From Rhinopomastus cyanomelas (lineage: Eukaryota > Chordata > Aves > Bucerotiformes > Rhinopomastidae), in contig VXBP01008528.1 of assembly GCA_013400115.1 (NCBI GenBank), positions 62,001 through 126,000 of the forward strand: DNA of 64,000 bases, in the 5' to 3' direction. Both the position numbers and the translations under genes were made by a program. The notes below the pieces were generated by a model. The model saw only the letters and a program-made list of their open reading frames with translations. It was not told the DNA's origin and made no database searches. Of this stretch, positions 42,421 to 53,712 are shown piece by piece (the stretch's first letter is position 1; the number at the start of each line of letters is the position of its first letter).

Positions 42421-43180
42421 CCCCTCTGATTTCATGCTGAAACATTAACAAGAGCTGACACTGGAGATTAGAAGCAGACAGCTGGAATGCCAGGTCTTTG
42501 TTGCAGCATGGACATGAGCCAACATCGTTCAACCGCAGCCAAGAGGGACCTGGGAAAGTCTTCTTAAGAAGGGGAGGTAGAAAGGGGGAGACAAGGTAGT
42601 TTACTGAAGGGCATATACAAGTAGATAATTGCAGAGTCCTTTCATCTCTTAAAGCCAAATTCTAATCAATCCCGGTTTATTAAGGGGAAGGAGGGTCATT
42701 AAAGGTAAATTTTGCACAGGGAAAGGAAGAGAAGAACAATAAATCGCCGCTCCAACTCTGCGAGCAGCAAAGTTTGCACAGAGAGCGACGGCGTGCCCAC
42801 GGCCACCTCTAATTTGTCTGCCCAACCATCGCGATTATTCGCGGTGGAGAACGCGGGGCTGGTCTCCTTTAACGGCGACAACAACGACACAAAGATTTAA
42901 TCCCCTTCGTTCCAGGTGAATAAATTGAGAAATAAAACTGGATTTATGCGCTGGTGCAGCGTGTGAACTGTGAACTGTAAATTCCCGGGCAAGGGAAGGA
43001 GGAGGTAGTGTAACAGGACATTCTTGAGGCTAATAAATTGTTTCCTGAGAACAGGAACCTAATGAAGATACATAATTTCATCCAAACCATGAAGCGACTC
43101 TTGGATTTCACACATTCTTCAGCAACACAGGGGAGAAGACAAGGGATGCTCTGTGGCAGAGCCCCGTGGCTTTGGTGGCC
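42421..43180. other. Unique DNA, no gene seen
   Basis: Contains a CpG-richer segment at 42,745-42,895 (GAGAGCGACGGCGTGCCCAC and CGGCGACAACAACGACAC). Opposed 62-63-codon frames cover it on both strands; I see no domain in either. Confidence 0.45.
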
Positions 43181-43182
43181 TG

Positions 43183-43228
43183 TTTTTTTTTTGGGGGGGG
43201 GGGGTTTGTTAGGTTGGGGTGGGGGGGA
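43183..43228 (+). repeat. T run and G runs with G-quadruplex potential
   Basis: A T run of about ten is followed by 12 G (43193-43204), then GGTTGGGG at 43,212-43,219 and seven G at 43,221-43,227. It lies inside a 226-codon minus frame (42944-43624) in which it reads as a proline-rich run; that frame is otherwise featureless. Confidence 0.7.
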
Positions 43229-45109
43229 AGCTTTTAAAGAAGAACAACTGACTCTCTGCTGTTTGATTCCCGTATGTCTGACAAACCCTGGCTGTGATAA
43301 ATTCAAATTCATAAGGCAAGAAGGAAATCTCAAGTGAAGGCAGGGCTGTGGGAGGGTTCTGGGGGGAAGGAGCTGGAAATTAACAGACCTGGGAAAGCAC
43401 AGCACCCTGAAAGCTGGCCTCCCCCAGCTGCAAAAGGTTTCTGCCAGCCTGACCAAGCAGCTAACCTTGGGCAAGTCACTGAATTTCTGTGTCTTCCCTT
43501 CAGGCTTTCTGCTCTCCAAGCATCTGAGCTGATGTTCCACAGCAAGCCTTGGTGGCTGGGCTGCTCTGTCCCAGTACACGATAACAGCAATTGTTTCCCA
43601 GAAGAACGAACGTTCTCTCACCACAGTTATCAGTTCTTATGAAACTGATTGAGGTCACCCACTGTGCTGAGAGCAATCCAAACACACAGGAGTTTGCAGA
43701 ACTGGAAGTCGGGATAGATGTGGGAGAATGAGATGCAGACCAGCCTGGTCCCAGGTCTGCAGCAGCTCCTGCCAGAGGGCAAAATGCACCCAGGCACAGC
43801 CCCCTCCACCACTCCAGTGGCTCTGTGCTGAGGGAAAGGGCATCACGAGCACAGGGACCTTCACCAAGTGGGGACTGCAGTGATTAATGTGATGACTGGC
43901 CTTTTATTTACCCAATTAATAACTCCCATCTGCCCCTCTCGCTAGCCAGTCCTCCTTCCCTTTCAATCTTAACAGGGTGCAGAATCATAAACAAAGAGCC
44001 AATATTTGTCACGATAATCAAAAGGTGATCTACAGCCTCAAAACGTTAGTGAAGTGTGTGAATGGAAAGCATTCTGCTTCACAGGTTCCCCTTACGCATT
44101 TCTTTTCACCAAAGGCACAAAAGTGCTTCCTGAAAATGATTTACAACTGCCTTCTGCCTCCTTTGATTTCTGCACAAGCTTGGAACAACTCCCCAAGCTC
44201 CACAGAGTCAGCCCAGGTTTACCAGCCCCATCGTTAATTATTAATCCTCACAACAGCACCCATCAGGTCAGGAGCACAAGCACAACTGGGGCTGCTGAAC
44301 AGAGGGGGAAACTGAGGCACGGGGTGGCGCAAGGGCAGCTTCACCAGCAAGGCTTCAGCTCACCTTCCAGTCACAATCTAGCAAAGGTGAGGTGATACAG
44401 AAGGTCCAGGATCCATCTGAGAAGAGAAGGCTGCAGCTCAGGAACAGCAGGACAACCACCCAGAGCACAGCTCAGGTGAACTGCAGAAGCCCCATCTGAG
44501 CTTAAACAGAGCTCTGGGGCAACGAGCAGCAGCTGGTGGCCAAGACCATTAAGACCTCTTGGTGCCCTCAAGTCCCTGACCAATTGCAAGAGGCAGTTTC
44601 TTCCCGGAATGATCATCCTCAATATAAAAAAAGTGTTTAAACAGTGTGCAGTTCATTTCCATTTTGCATTTGTCTGGCTTTTGTGCTTATCTCCAGTAGA
44701 TTAAATGGCCTTTTGCTATCTAGCATTTTCTCCTGGTGAACGTACCAGGGCAGTGCCAGCATGGAGTAATCGAATCATCTCTATTCTTTTTCCTAAATAG
44801 ATGGTTCTTTCAGTCTATCACTTCCTTTACTCCTCAAACCACTTCTGTGGCTCTTTATAAAAACAATGTTCCTATCAGAACGTTGCACAGTGCCAATGCC
44901 TGTGATGCCTTTGGGTAAGGGTGGAAATACCCTTCCTCCACAGCCTGTCTCCACTTCTGCCTCTTGAAAGGACTGTCCTGGGCACAGTTAGTGTCTGTGG
45001 GCTGAGCTCACAGTCCCTGAGCAGGGTCACGGATAGATTAGATGTGTCAGACACAGCAGTGGGAGTGGGGGGGTGTGTACTTGGTATCTCTGTGCTAGCA
45101 AGTGCCTAT
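43229..45109. other. 1.9 kb unique DNA, no gene seen
   Basis: Repeat-free. Many opposed frames of 60-113 codons at 43,330-44,620 (the longest is 113 codons plus, 44054-44395) lack domains. The last part (45,060-45,078) has GGGAGTGGGGGGGTGTGT. Confidence 0.5.
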
Positions 45110-45400
45110 TTCACAGATTCACAGAACATTAGGGATTGGAAGGGACCTTGAAAGATCATCTGGTCCAATCCCCCTACCACAGCAAGATCACCTAGACCAA
45201 GTCTCACAGGAACATATCCAGGTGGTCTTTAAACACCTCCAGAGAAGGAGACTCCACAACCCCCCTGGGCAGCCCCTTCCAGTGCTCTGTCACCCTCACT
45301 GGGAAGAACTTCCTTCTGCTATTCATATAGAACCTCCTATGTTCCAGCTTGCACCCACTGCCCCTTGTCCTATCACCAGATAACATTGAAAAGAGCCTAT
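45110..45400 (-). mobile_element. CR1 LINE 3' part, group A
   Basis: Tail TCACAGATTCACAGAACATT at 45110, body through CCACTGCCCCTTGTCCTATC, ending at AAAAGAGCCTAT. First of two minus-strand group A copies only about 70 bases apart; it extends about 80 bases further 5' than the second. Confidence 0.95.
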
Positions 45401-45470
45401 GAATGAACTACTTGTTCTTTAAGCTGTTACCTTCATCAGAAAACCCCTTGTTTGAAAAATATCATTATTT

Positions 45471-45691
45471 CATAGAATCATAAGGGATTGGAAGGGACCT
45501 CCAAAGATCATCTAGTCCAATCCCCCTGACACAGCAGGATCACCTAGATCCAGTCACACAGGAACACATCCAGGTGGGTTTTAAACACCTCCAGAGAAGG
45601 AGACTCCACAACCTCCCTGGGCAGCCCCTTCCAGTGCTCTGTCACCCTCACTGGGAAGAAGTTCAATCGCATATTTATGTGGAACCTCCTC
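45471..45691 (-). mobile_element. CR1 LINE 3' part, group A
   Basis: Tail CATAGAATCATAAGGGATTG at 45471, body to ATATTTATGTGGAACCTCCT. A stretch is missing at GAAGTTCAATCGCATATTTA compared with the usual GAAGTTCCTTCTCA-ATTTA. It is followed directly by a 102-codon minus frame (45675-45983) that begins outside CR1 and has no domain. Confidence 0.94.
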
Positions 45692-47763
45692 TTTCATACC
45701 AATAGAAGCTGTTCCTACACCTCTCGCTGGCCCACCTGCATTTCCCAGCCCACTTCTGCCAAACCAGCTCTGTTTCTTGCTTGCCTGTAGGAGTTTTCTT
45801 CATCTTCCTGCTTTGTCTCGCTGCCCCCAGTATTACCCTTTCCAAAGCCCCACGGTGCTCCTTGTGATGCTCAGGCCTCTGCTCTGGGATGCTCTGGAGA
45901 AATGCTTTGCTGTGTAAACACAAACCCTTCTCACCATCAGAGAGTCCCCAGTTGTATCTCCTTCCGTCTGTTAATTGACTCATTGTCGTCTAGACCTGAG
46001 CTGCTTACGAGGAATACTAAGCCTCAGCATCACTTACTTCACAGCTAAGTCCCTCTGCAAACCAAGTGGGAGGGTTCTGGACTGGATTGGGAATGTGGGA
46101 AGGGAAAATCAAAGCTGTGCCAGGTAATGAAGGGAAACGGAATGGCCATCACTGCATCCACGCCTGCCATTGACCTTTCTCAGATTTACATCATTATCTA
46201 AAGTTCACCAGAGACCTTCCATGCTTGTTATCATTATCCCTCATTAGAAGTCACTCTAGAAACATTAACAAGCTTCTGAAATGCTTGGCTAATTGCTTTA
46301 ATAAGGCAGTATCAATACTAAGCGATAGTTCCCGTGATTAGATGGAGGGTGGGGGCCCTTCAGGCTCCGTCTTCTTGGGTTTTTTGTGTTGGGGGGCCTG
46401 AGGGAAGAAGGAAAAAGACTTCACTTTCTGGGTAAAGCATGGACACAAAATGCTCTGGTCTTGCAGACAGCAGCTATAGTTTCAATAACTGAGGCTGCAC
46501 CATCCAAGTCGGTAGAGGATATGAAAATCTTCTGGAAGGCGACCGCACAGTCGTTCATCTAGAAGTACTTTGGCAAACACTTAAGCAATCCAGATTTGGA
46601 AGGGGAAGGTTGGTGAGCATCCATAGGGAGCCATTTCTTGTACAATCTTACTAAACAGATAAAACACAAACATGTAGTTCTCTGGGCTTGATCCTAAGCC
46701 AGCACAGGGTGACGCAGCTCCTTCTTACTCCAGCAGAACATCCCAGGTAAGCATCTGGCCCTCAACCAATCCAAGCTCTGACTGATTCCCCTAAAGATGG
46801 TCTGGATTACTGGAGAACAAAGGTGGAGCACATGAGCAAACACATGCAGTGTCAACACAGGCTCATCAAGCTGCTGTCAGCCTTGAAACCATTTAGCAGT
46901 TGCTCTCAGAGCCCACGAGGAAGACAAACCACAGACCCTGAAATGCATCACTCCCCATAATCAGGGCTGGGAAGAAGCAGATGAGTTTCCTCCAGTATCC
47001 AGCTACCACCACGCCGGGATGTACGTGGGAACATATTGTGCTTCCCAGGAGCCATCAGTTCAGCTCCTTACACCTGCACTGAGTTTAGACATCCACGTTT
47101 CATAATAAATACTCCTTTCCATACGCTCCACGTCCATTCCCCTCTGTAGGTGTCCTCCATCAATCCTCACATGTGGCTTCCAGAGGAGGGCAGAGCTCTC
47201 CTGAAGCCTCTGTCACTGTGAGAACAGACCACTTCTGTGCTGTCACTTACTCTGCCTTCTGAAATGGAAGGATGCAACAGGTACCAGGGAAACCATGATA
47301 TCCATAGACTGTGGTCTGCAAACTCCCCGTCAGCTCCCAGTCCCTCACTTGCATTCAATGCACAAGCTGGGAATCGTTTTTCATGGTGGGGGGGAAATAC
47401 GCAGACAACAGCCACCGACAACGTATTTAATGAGGTTTGACAGGGCTAAATTTGCCCAGGTTGATCTCAGCAGACAAGGGATGACTGTTCAGCCTTCCAG
47501 TAAGACTATGTGAGAACACACAGACACAGCTTCTGCAGGATAGGACTGACTTGGGCTGTTGAATGCTCCCTGATCTGCTGGGAACTTCTGGAACCATGAA
47601 AAGAAGCAAAAAGTTCAAATCTAAAAGAACAGAACTTCTTTCTTCTGTGGAACCTTGACTGGGTGTAAAAGGCCTCATGAGTCTTTCTGGCAGCTGCAGT
47701 CCACTCATCAAGCTGACTCTGCATCTCCAGTTTGGAGCAGGGTACCTGTGTACAGGTTCTTTC
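45692..47763. other. 2.1 kb unique DNA, no gene seen
   Basis: No repeat. At 46,160-46,340 an AT-rich run (TCATTATCTAAAGTTCACCA; TAATTGCTTTAATAAGGCAG) resembles conserved non-coding DNA. Opposed frames at 47,167-47,513 (84 and 72 codons) have no domain. Confidence 0.42.
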
Positions 47764-47817
47764 GAAGGTTGGGCTTGATGGTCTTAGAGGTCCTTCCCAA
47801 CCTTAGTGATTCTCTAA
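47764..47817 (+). mobile_element. CR1 LINE tail remnant
   Basis: GAAGGTTGGGCTTGATGGTC, then TTAGAGGTCCTTCCCAACCT and TAGTGATTCTCTAAG: the last 50 bases of a CR1 3' end unlike group A. Confidence 0.75.
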
Positions 47818-48047
47818 GTGTACAGGGAATGTGCAAAAGTCCATAAATATTTACAAACATACAAAATCCCAAACAAAAATCAGGGGAAAAAGCTAAAGAA
47901 AGAAGTCAGTGAGACGTTTGGTTTCTTTTGGTCATCTCCATGGGTTTCTGAGGACGATCTTAGAAACAGAGAGACAGAACAGCATAAGTTAAATGTCTAG
48001 GCTGGTGCCTCATCAGGAATCAGAACACTAATGAATGTGAAAGGTTG
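47818..48047. other. Short unique interval
   Basis: AT-rich, no feature supported. A 60-codon plus frame (47818-48000) has no domain. Confidence 0.5.
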
Positions 48048-48590
48048 TCTCCTCTGCCTCTGCTCTGCCCTGAAGAGACCACATCTGAAGTATCGTGTCC
48101 AGTTCCGGGCCCCTCAGTTTCAGGACACAGAGCTGCTGGAGAGAGTCCAGCGCAGAGCCACATTGATGATGAAGGCAGTGGAGCATCTCCCTACTGAGAA
48201 AAGGCTGAGGGAGCTGGGTCTCTTCAGCTTGGAAAAAGGGAGACTGAGGGGTGACCCCACAAATATTGATAAATATGGAAAGGGTGGGTGTCAGGAGGAT
48301 GGAGCCAGGCTCTGCTCAGTGTCTTCTAATGATAGGACAAGGGGCAACATGTGTGAACTTGAACAGAGGAGGTTCCACATCAGTGTGAGAAGGAACTTCT
48401 TCCCAATGAGGGTGATAGAGCACTGGAAGGGGCTGCCCAGGGGGATTGTGGAGTCTCCTTCAGAAGTTTAAAACCCACCTGGACATGTTCTTGTGCAGCT
48501 GGATCCAGGGGATCCTGCTGTGTTGGGGGATTGGGCTAGATAATCTTTCAAGGTCCCTTCCAATCCCCAACGTTCTGTGATTCTGTGTGT
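48048..48590 (+). mobile_element. CR1 LINE, group A, about 540 bases
   Basis: From CTCCTCTGCCTCTGCTCTGC to AACGTTCTGTGATTCTGTGT. The 146-codon frame on it (48031-48471) is the ORF2 C-terminus with LPTEKRLRELGLFSLEKGRL. A deletion removes CTGGAGATG between CCTTCAG and AAGTTTAAAACC at about 48,461. Confidence 0.95.
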
Positions 48591-48704
48591 CTGAAACATT
48601 AGCACCAACCCCATTCACCAAGCACAGGGCATCACTGCCCAGTGACACAGGCAGGGGAAATACCCTTTTTCCTCCTGATGTTCTCTACTTCACATCACCC
48701 CTCA

Positions 48705-48765
48705 AATCATAGAATCATCAAGGTTGGAAAAGACATTCAAGATCATCAAGTCCAACCATCCAAAA
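48705..48765 (-). mobile_element. CR1 LINE tail, group H
   Basis: AATCATAGAATCATCAAGGT, then TGGAAAAGACATTCAAGATC and ATCAAGTCCAACCATCC. The same short form recurs at 61.78 kb. Confidence 0.85.
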
Positions 48766-49363
48766 ATCCCAGTCTACTTTGTTTTCTCCCTAAAACTTGC
48801 CAGGGCCAGGATGACTTTACATAGAGCTGAGCAGATCATTAGGTCATTGATTTAGCAGAAATTATCAAATTAAGCAACGCTACAGCGAGAACCAGCCCTG
48901 GAGTCAAGGGGTCTTCTCTGGGAAGATGAGGACAGCTGTGGGCTCAGGCAATGGGTCTGCACAGGGAGAGCAAGACGAGAGCCACAGGCATTTTGGGGCA
49001 CAAGTAGGGACATGAATGCACTCAGGGATAGGGGCCTCTTGCAGCAGTGAGACATCCCACAGCTATTGCTGCAAAAGCATTCACTCTGGCACTGCAGCAG
49101 CTTCTCGCTGGCCATCCTGCTTCCCAGGGTGAAAAGAGCAGCACCAGTGCTGCAGTGCTCACGGGAGAGAAGGGTGGAGGGCGAGCAATCGGCTCGCATG
49201 GCTCTCATTGCTGTTTGCGTCGTGTTATTAACGTTAATGGCACGACCCTGTCATCTGGGAGAGAATGAAGAGCAGAATCAGGCTGCTAGAGAGCAGAACA
49301 TATAGAGCAACCCTCCTATTTAATGGCAGCAATGAGTCAGCTTTATTGTGGGGACAGAACCAC
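48766..49363. other. Unique DNA, no gene seen
   Basis: Opposed frames of 112 (minus, 48870-49208) and 73-79 codons (plus) overlap; none has a domain. No repeat. Confidence 0.5.
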
Positions 49364-49751
49364 AGGCTGAGAGAGCTGGGGTTGTTCAGCCTGAAGAGGA
49401 GAAGGCTCTGGGGGGACCTTATGTGACCTTCCAACCCCTGAAAGGGGCTGTCAGAAGGCTGGGGAAGGCTGTTCCTGAGGGCAGGGAATGATAGGACAAG
49501 GGGTCATGGTTTGAAGACAGTAAAGGGCAGCTTGAGAGTGGACAGGAGGAAAAAGTTGTTGAATGCGAGGGTGGGGGATCCCTGGAACAAGCTGCCTAGA
49601 GAGGTGGTGGAGGCCCCATCCCTGGAGCCATTCAAGGCCAGGCTGGCTGGGGCTGTGGTCCACCTGGTCTGATGAAGAGATGGCCCTGTTTGTTGTAAGG
49701 AGACTGGACTGGATGACCAGTGAAAGTCCCTTCCAACCCTATGATTCTCTG
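49364..49751 (+). mobile_element. CR1 LINE 3' part, group D
   Basis: The most complete group D copy: GGCTGAGAGAGCTGGGGTTG, CCTGAAGAGGAGAAGGCTCT, CCTTCCAACCCCTGAAAGGG, CAGGAGGAAAAAGTTGTTGA and a 3' end GTCCCTTCCAACCCTATGAT. Useful as the reference for the broken copies at 18.5 and 29 kb. Confidence 0.95.
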
Positions 49752-50519
49752 TTTTCAGAAAATGAAAAGTTCTAAGAGCTGGATATTTTCACTGACTCCC
49801 TCAGGGACTGGTGCTAAAAGGAGGCACATCTCTGAGAAGTGTTGAGCAAGATGAGGTACCTCCAGGATAGACATTGGTACTTGTAGAAATTATTACAGAG
49901 AGGTGTTAACTTGACCATCAGCTTTGCTTGGTAGCTCTGAGCACCGATTCTTCCCACAGGCATCAACCAACACGTGTGCAGCCCTGCAGGACCACGCTGT
50001 CTCCAAGCCCTGAGCTGGCAGAAAGGCTCTTCTTCCCTCTCAGAGGGATGGAACCTTTGGTTCTTTGAACCACCCTGACAACTCATGCAATTAGTTCCGT
50101 GTTTTCCGAGCCCCAAGTCTGCAGCACATGCAACACGGAAACAATAGGGCCCTCCCAAAATAGACTGGATTTCATAACAAACTGAATTCTGAGCTATTGT
50201 CAGAGAGAGCTATTGTATAGGGTCACGGGAGAACATTTGGCTCCAGCACTCAGGAGCGAGGGCCGTGCCTGCTGCATTAGAAAAAATGCTACGGCATCAG
50301 CGCTCACTTTGTTCACTGGGTGTTCACTGGGCGATAGCAGCAGATAATTCCTCCAGCCATTCTGACAGCTTCAGCTGACCAACTGATCCAAGATCAGGCT
50401 TCTCTACTGATGAAGGGAGAGGTTTTTTTAATTTCCTGGTTGTTTTTATTCATCAGATGTCTGGTAGTAATTGTAAGGGAAAAAAAGCTATAAACATGAT
50501 CAGGGATTGAGGAGCGGGT
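49752..50519. other. Unique DNA, no gene seen
   Basis: No repeat. A 114-codon minus frame (49814-50158) has several cysteines but no recognisable domain. GTGTTCACTGGGTGTTCACT-like duplication at about 50,311-50,331 is a short direct repeat (GTTCACTGGG twice). Confidence 0.5.
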
Positions 50520-50776
50520 TTAGGACGAGGGGCAATGGGTATGAGCTGGAACATAGGAGGTTCCACATCAATATGAGAAAGAACTTCTTCCCAGGGAGGG
50601 TGACAGAGCACTGGAAGGGGCTGCCCAGGGGAGTTGTGGAGTCTCCTTCACTGGAGACATTTAAAACCCACCAGGATGTGTTCCTGTGCATCTTGGTCTA
50701 GGGGATCCTGCTGTGGCAGGGGGATTGGACTGGATGATCTTTTGAGGTCCCTCCCAATCCCTAATGACTCTGTGAA
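50520..50776 (+). mobile_element. CR1 LINE 3' end, group A
   Basis: Enters at TTAGGACGAGGGGCAATGGG and ends at CTAATGACTCTGTGAA. The 64-codon plus frame on it is CR1. Divergence from the 23.9-kb copy is low. Confidence 0.95.
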
Positions 50777-50886
50777 GTTAAGAAAAGAAACTTAATCTGG
50801 CTTTAAAAAAGGTAACAAGGAAGAGAAAGTCTCTTTTTGAGGGGTTTTTAAGGGTTGTTTTTGCAGGGGATCATCCTCAAAGTATC

Positions 50887-51404
50887 TGCACCTTGAGTAC
50901 TGTGGCCAGTGTTGGGCACCTCAGTATAAGGGAGACATCGATGTGCTGGAGCAAGTGCAGAGGAGGGCAAGGAAGCTGGGGAAAGGAACTAGAGAATAAA
51001 CCTTATGAGGAGAGATTGAGAGAGTGGGAGCTGTTTAGTTGGAGGAAAAGGAAGCTAAGGGGAGACCTCATCGCTCTCTACAACTACCTAAAAGGACACC
51101 GTAGAGATGTTGGTGCTGGTCTTTTCTCATAGATTATTAGTGACAGAACCAGATGAAGGGCTTCAAGCTTCAACAGGGGAGGGTTAGACTGGACATCAGG
51201 AAGAAATTCTTCCTGGAGAGGCTGGTCAGGCAGTGGACTGGGCTACCCAAGGTGGTGGTTGAGTCCCCATCCCTGGATGAGTTTAAAAGATGCTTAGATG
51301 TAGTGTTGGGGGATCTGGTCAGGGAAACTTGTAGAGTGGGAATGATGGCTGGGCTCAATGATCCCAGGGTCTTTTTCAGTCTCAATGATTCTGTGATTCT
51401 GATT
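50887..51404 (+). mobile_element. CR1 LINE, group C, about 520 bases
   Basis: From TGCACCTTGAGTACTGTGGC to CAATGATTCTGTGATTCTGA. It reads CGCTCTCTACAACTACCTAA in the middle and GATGTAGTGTTGGGGGATCT near the end, the same end found broken at 12.9-13.2 kb. The 79- and 114-codon frames on it are ORF2 C-terminus and UTR. Confidence 0.94.
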
Positions 51405-51423
51405 CTTCATTTCAACTTCTGCC

Positions 51424-51755
51424 ACCTTCCAACCTCTGAAAGGGGCTGTCAGAAGGCTGAGGAAGATTGTTTCCAAGGGCAGGGAGCAATAGGATGAGGG
51501 GTGATGATTTGAAGCTGGAAAAGGGCAGATTGAGGCTGAACAGGAGGAAAGTTGTTGAATCTGAGGATGGGGGATCCCTGGAACAGGCTGCCCAGAGAGG
51601 TGGTGGAGGCCCCATCCCTGGAGCCATTCAAGTTCAGGCTGGCTGGGGCTGTGGGCAACCTGGTCTGGTGAGAGATGGCCTTGGTTGTTGTAGTGGGGTC
51701 AGACTGGATGGCCTTTGGAGGTCTCTTCCAATCCAGTACATTCTCTGATTCTCTA
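51424..51755 (+). mobile_element. CR1 LINE 3' part, group D
   Basis: Starts 20 bases after the group C tail with CCTTCCAACCTCTGAAAGGG and ends at ACATTCTCTGATTCTCTAT. It lacks the upstream GTTGTTCAGCCTGAAG part present at 49.37 kb. Three CR1 groups (A, C, D) thus lie in one 1.25-kb run from 50.52 kb. Confidence 0.94.
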
Positions 51756-53336
51756 TTAACATTCTTGAGACCAAGTGGTCATAAGCCAAACAGCCAGCTG
51801 CACCCTTCTAGACAACCCATCTGCTCTGAGCTCAGCCTGGCAGTGTTTTAAAGATGCACTTGGAAGAAGTGAATGAGCTCAGAAAAGAAGGTGTTTTGGG
51901 GTGTGTCCATGCACAAAGCTGATGGCTTCCACTGGCAAAAGACAGAACCCTGGAACTGCATCCAAAGCCAGTTGAAGTCCATCACAAGACTCAGCAGCCA
52001 CAGATGTTTGTGACTTTGAGATTAACCCCTCAGGCTGCAAATTACCAAAAAGCAAAAGAGCACAATTTTACCTCCCCAATAATCCTAACCCTCACTTAGA
52101 ACCCAAGGGAAAAAAGCCTTCAAGACTCTGTAGCTTCTGGATGATCCCAGCCTATGGTCCTTGAGTCTATTATTCTGCTCTAATCTTGTTTGCGCAGCAA
52201 CAGTCTGGAAGTGAAATAGTTACCCAACTACTGTGTGTGGGGAGGATCAAACCAGCATTTTTGTTCATCAATTCAGATTAAAAATTTAATTTCATGGTAC
52301 AATGAACCCATACAGAGTTATATCTATTAAGGTCACCTATTGCTTGTACTCCAGCTTACTTTAGGTATTGATGACTGCAAAACTCTTTAGAAGATAAGAA
52401 TCACAGCCTCAGACTTCTCAACTCCCTGTTTTAATGGTAGACACAATCTTCCTGACTCTCAAATACCTTGAACTTTACATCTGAGAGTGAGGAGGGGAGG
52501 AAAATATGAGACTCGCTCCACTCTCTTTCTCTCTCAGTTGCTGCCTGGAATGTTTAAATAACGGAGATCTGGCTTTAATTGAGGCTCTCATTGTTCAAAA
52601 GGGAGCTACAAGTTATTCCTAAACTAAAATATTTGCATAGCTCCTCGCTCGCTCTGCTCAATCCTGAGTGGTGCTGGACGTCTCTCTGCACCGTCCCTGC
52701 TAGAGGACACAATTACTATCTGTTGCTCCACTAGAAAAGGTTTGGAGAAAGGGCTCCCGAATACATATTTAACATCTAAATGTTTTCCTTGCTGTCTTTG
52801 GGCCAAGTCCTCGTTCGATTGTTACTCAGACAAAACTCCCATTCATGCCCAAGCCAGCCAGCCTTTCATTAGCTCAGGAATTTAGCAAATTTGTGGTTAG
52901 TGCATCCAGAAATTGGTAGCATTTAATTGATCAAATGAAAACTTCTTTTTTTATTAAAAGGGGATTTTTCACCACTGAAACAAAGATGTGTGGCTGTTTG
53001 GAAACACTTCAGAACAAACCTTCTGCTCTAGCCAATTCTTTCATTTTACTTTTTCCCCCCTCCTTTTATTTTCTTTATTTAAATCTCTGGCTCTTGAGAG
53101 CTTATTCCTGGGTACCATCAAACCCATTGTCTCAGAGGAGTGAGGTGGTCCCAGTGAGCTGTGACTCGGGAGGTGATTTTTGATGTAGCCACCCCAGACT
53201 CGCAGAGGACCTTGCATTACAGATCCCTGCGTTGTCCTGATGGTGAAATGGAATCAAGACCAGGACAGTGTGTTTCTGAAGGCACGTGTTGCTGTCATCT
53301 TTGCTCTGAGCCATAAGGAGCACAGAAAGAGCCCTA
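51756..53336. other. 1.6 kb unique DNA, no gene seen
   Basis: AT-rich in the second half (52,890-53,090). No repeat; frames of 60-89 codons have no domain, and the 89-codon minus frame (53132-53401) runs into a CR1 tail. Confidence 0.5.
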
Positions 53337-53452
53337 CATAGAATCATAGAATCATTACGGATTGGAAGGGACCTTGAAAGATCATCCAGTCCAATCCCCA
53401 ATCATTAGGGATCGGAAGGGACCTCAAAAGATCATCTAGTCCAATCCCCCTG
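53337..53452 (-). mobile_element. CR1 LINE tail, group A, with 50-bp tandem duplication
   Basis: Two units of exactly 50 bases, 53350-53399 and 53400-53449, each AATCATTA-GGAT-GGAAGGGACC-T-AAAGATCATC-AGTCCAATCCCC. They differ at few positions (C/G at AATCATTA-GG, T/C at GAT-GG). Only the first has the extra tail unit CATAGAATCATAG to its left. Confidence 0.92.
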
Positions 53453-53550
53453 TACATCACCTGCCTGTGAACTTGTCTGTAAGTCCTCATTTCATTCAGT
53501 TTTGGGTATCCCAGAACTGCTCAGGCACAATTTGGTCAATAAATTACAGC

Positions 53551-53708
53551 CTCACAGAATCATTACAGTTGGAAAGATCCTGCTCTGACAGGGGGACTGG
53601 ACTGGATGGCCTTTCAAGGTCCCTTCCAATCCCTAATGTTCTACCATTCTATCAAAGGACTTCCAAAATCATCAAGCCCAACCTTCAACCCAACCCCTCC
53701 ATCTTTAA
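53551..53708 (-). mobile_element. CR1 LINE tail, group H, interrupted by an opposite-strand CR1
   Basis: Left part CACAGAATCATTACAGTTGG-AAAG (53553-53576); right part resumes with AAAGGACTTCCAAAATCATC at 53,654 and ends around CCAACCTTCAACCCAACCCC. Removing the insert and one AAAG restores an ordinary minus-strand tail, TTGGAAAGGACTTCC. Confidence 0.9.
53577..53653 (+). mobile_element. Nested CR1 tail, group A, with target-site duplication
   Basis: About 77 bases, ATCCTGCTCTGACAGGGGGA to GTTCTACCATTCTATC, in plus orientation inside a minus-strand CR1 tail. AAAG flanks it on both sides (53573-53576 and 53654-53657), a 4-base duplication consistent with one insertion event. Confidence 0.93.
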
Positions 53709-53712
53709 GTGC

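Noticed and set aside
42944..43624. 226-codon minus frame
   Set aside because: Contains a proline run from a G tract and no domain; length is within what chance gives in 64 kb of balanced composition.
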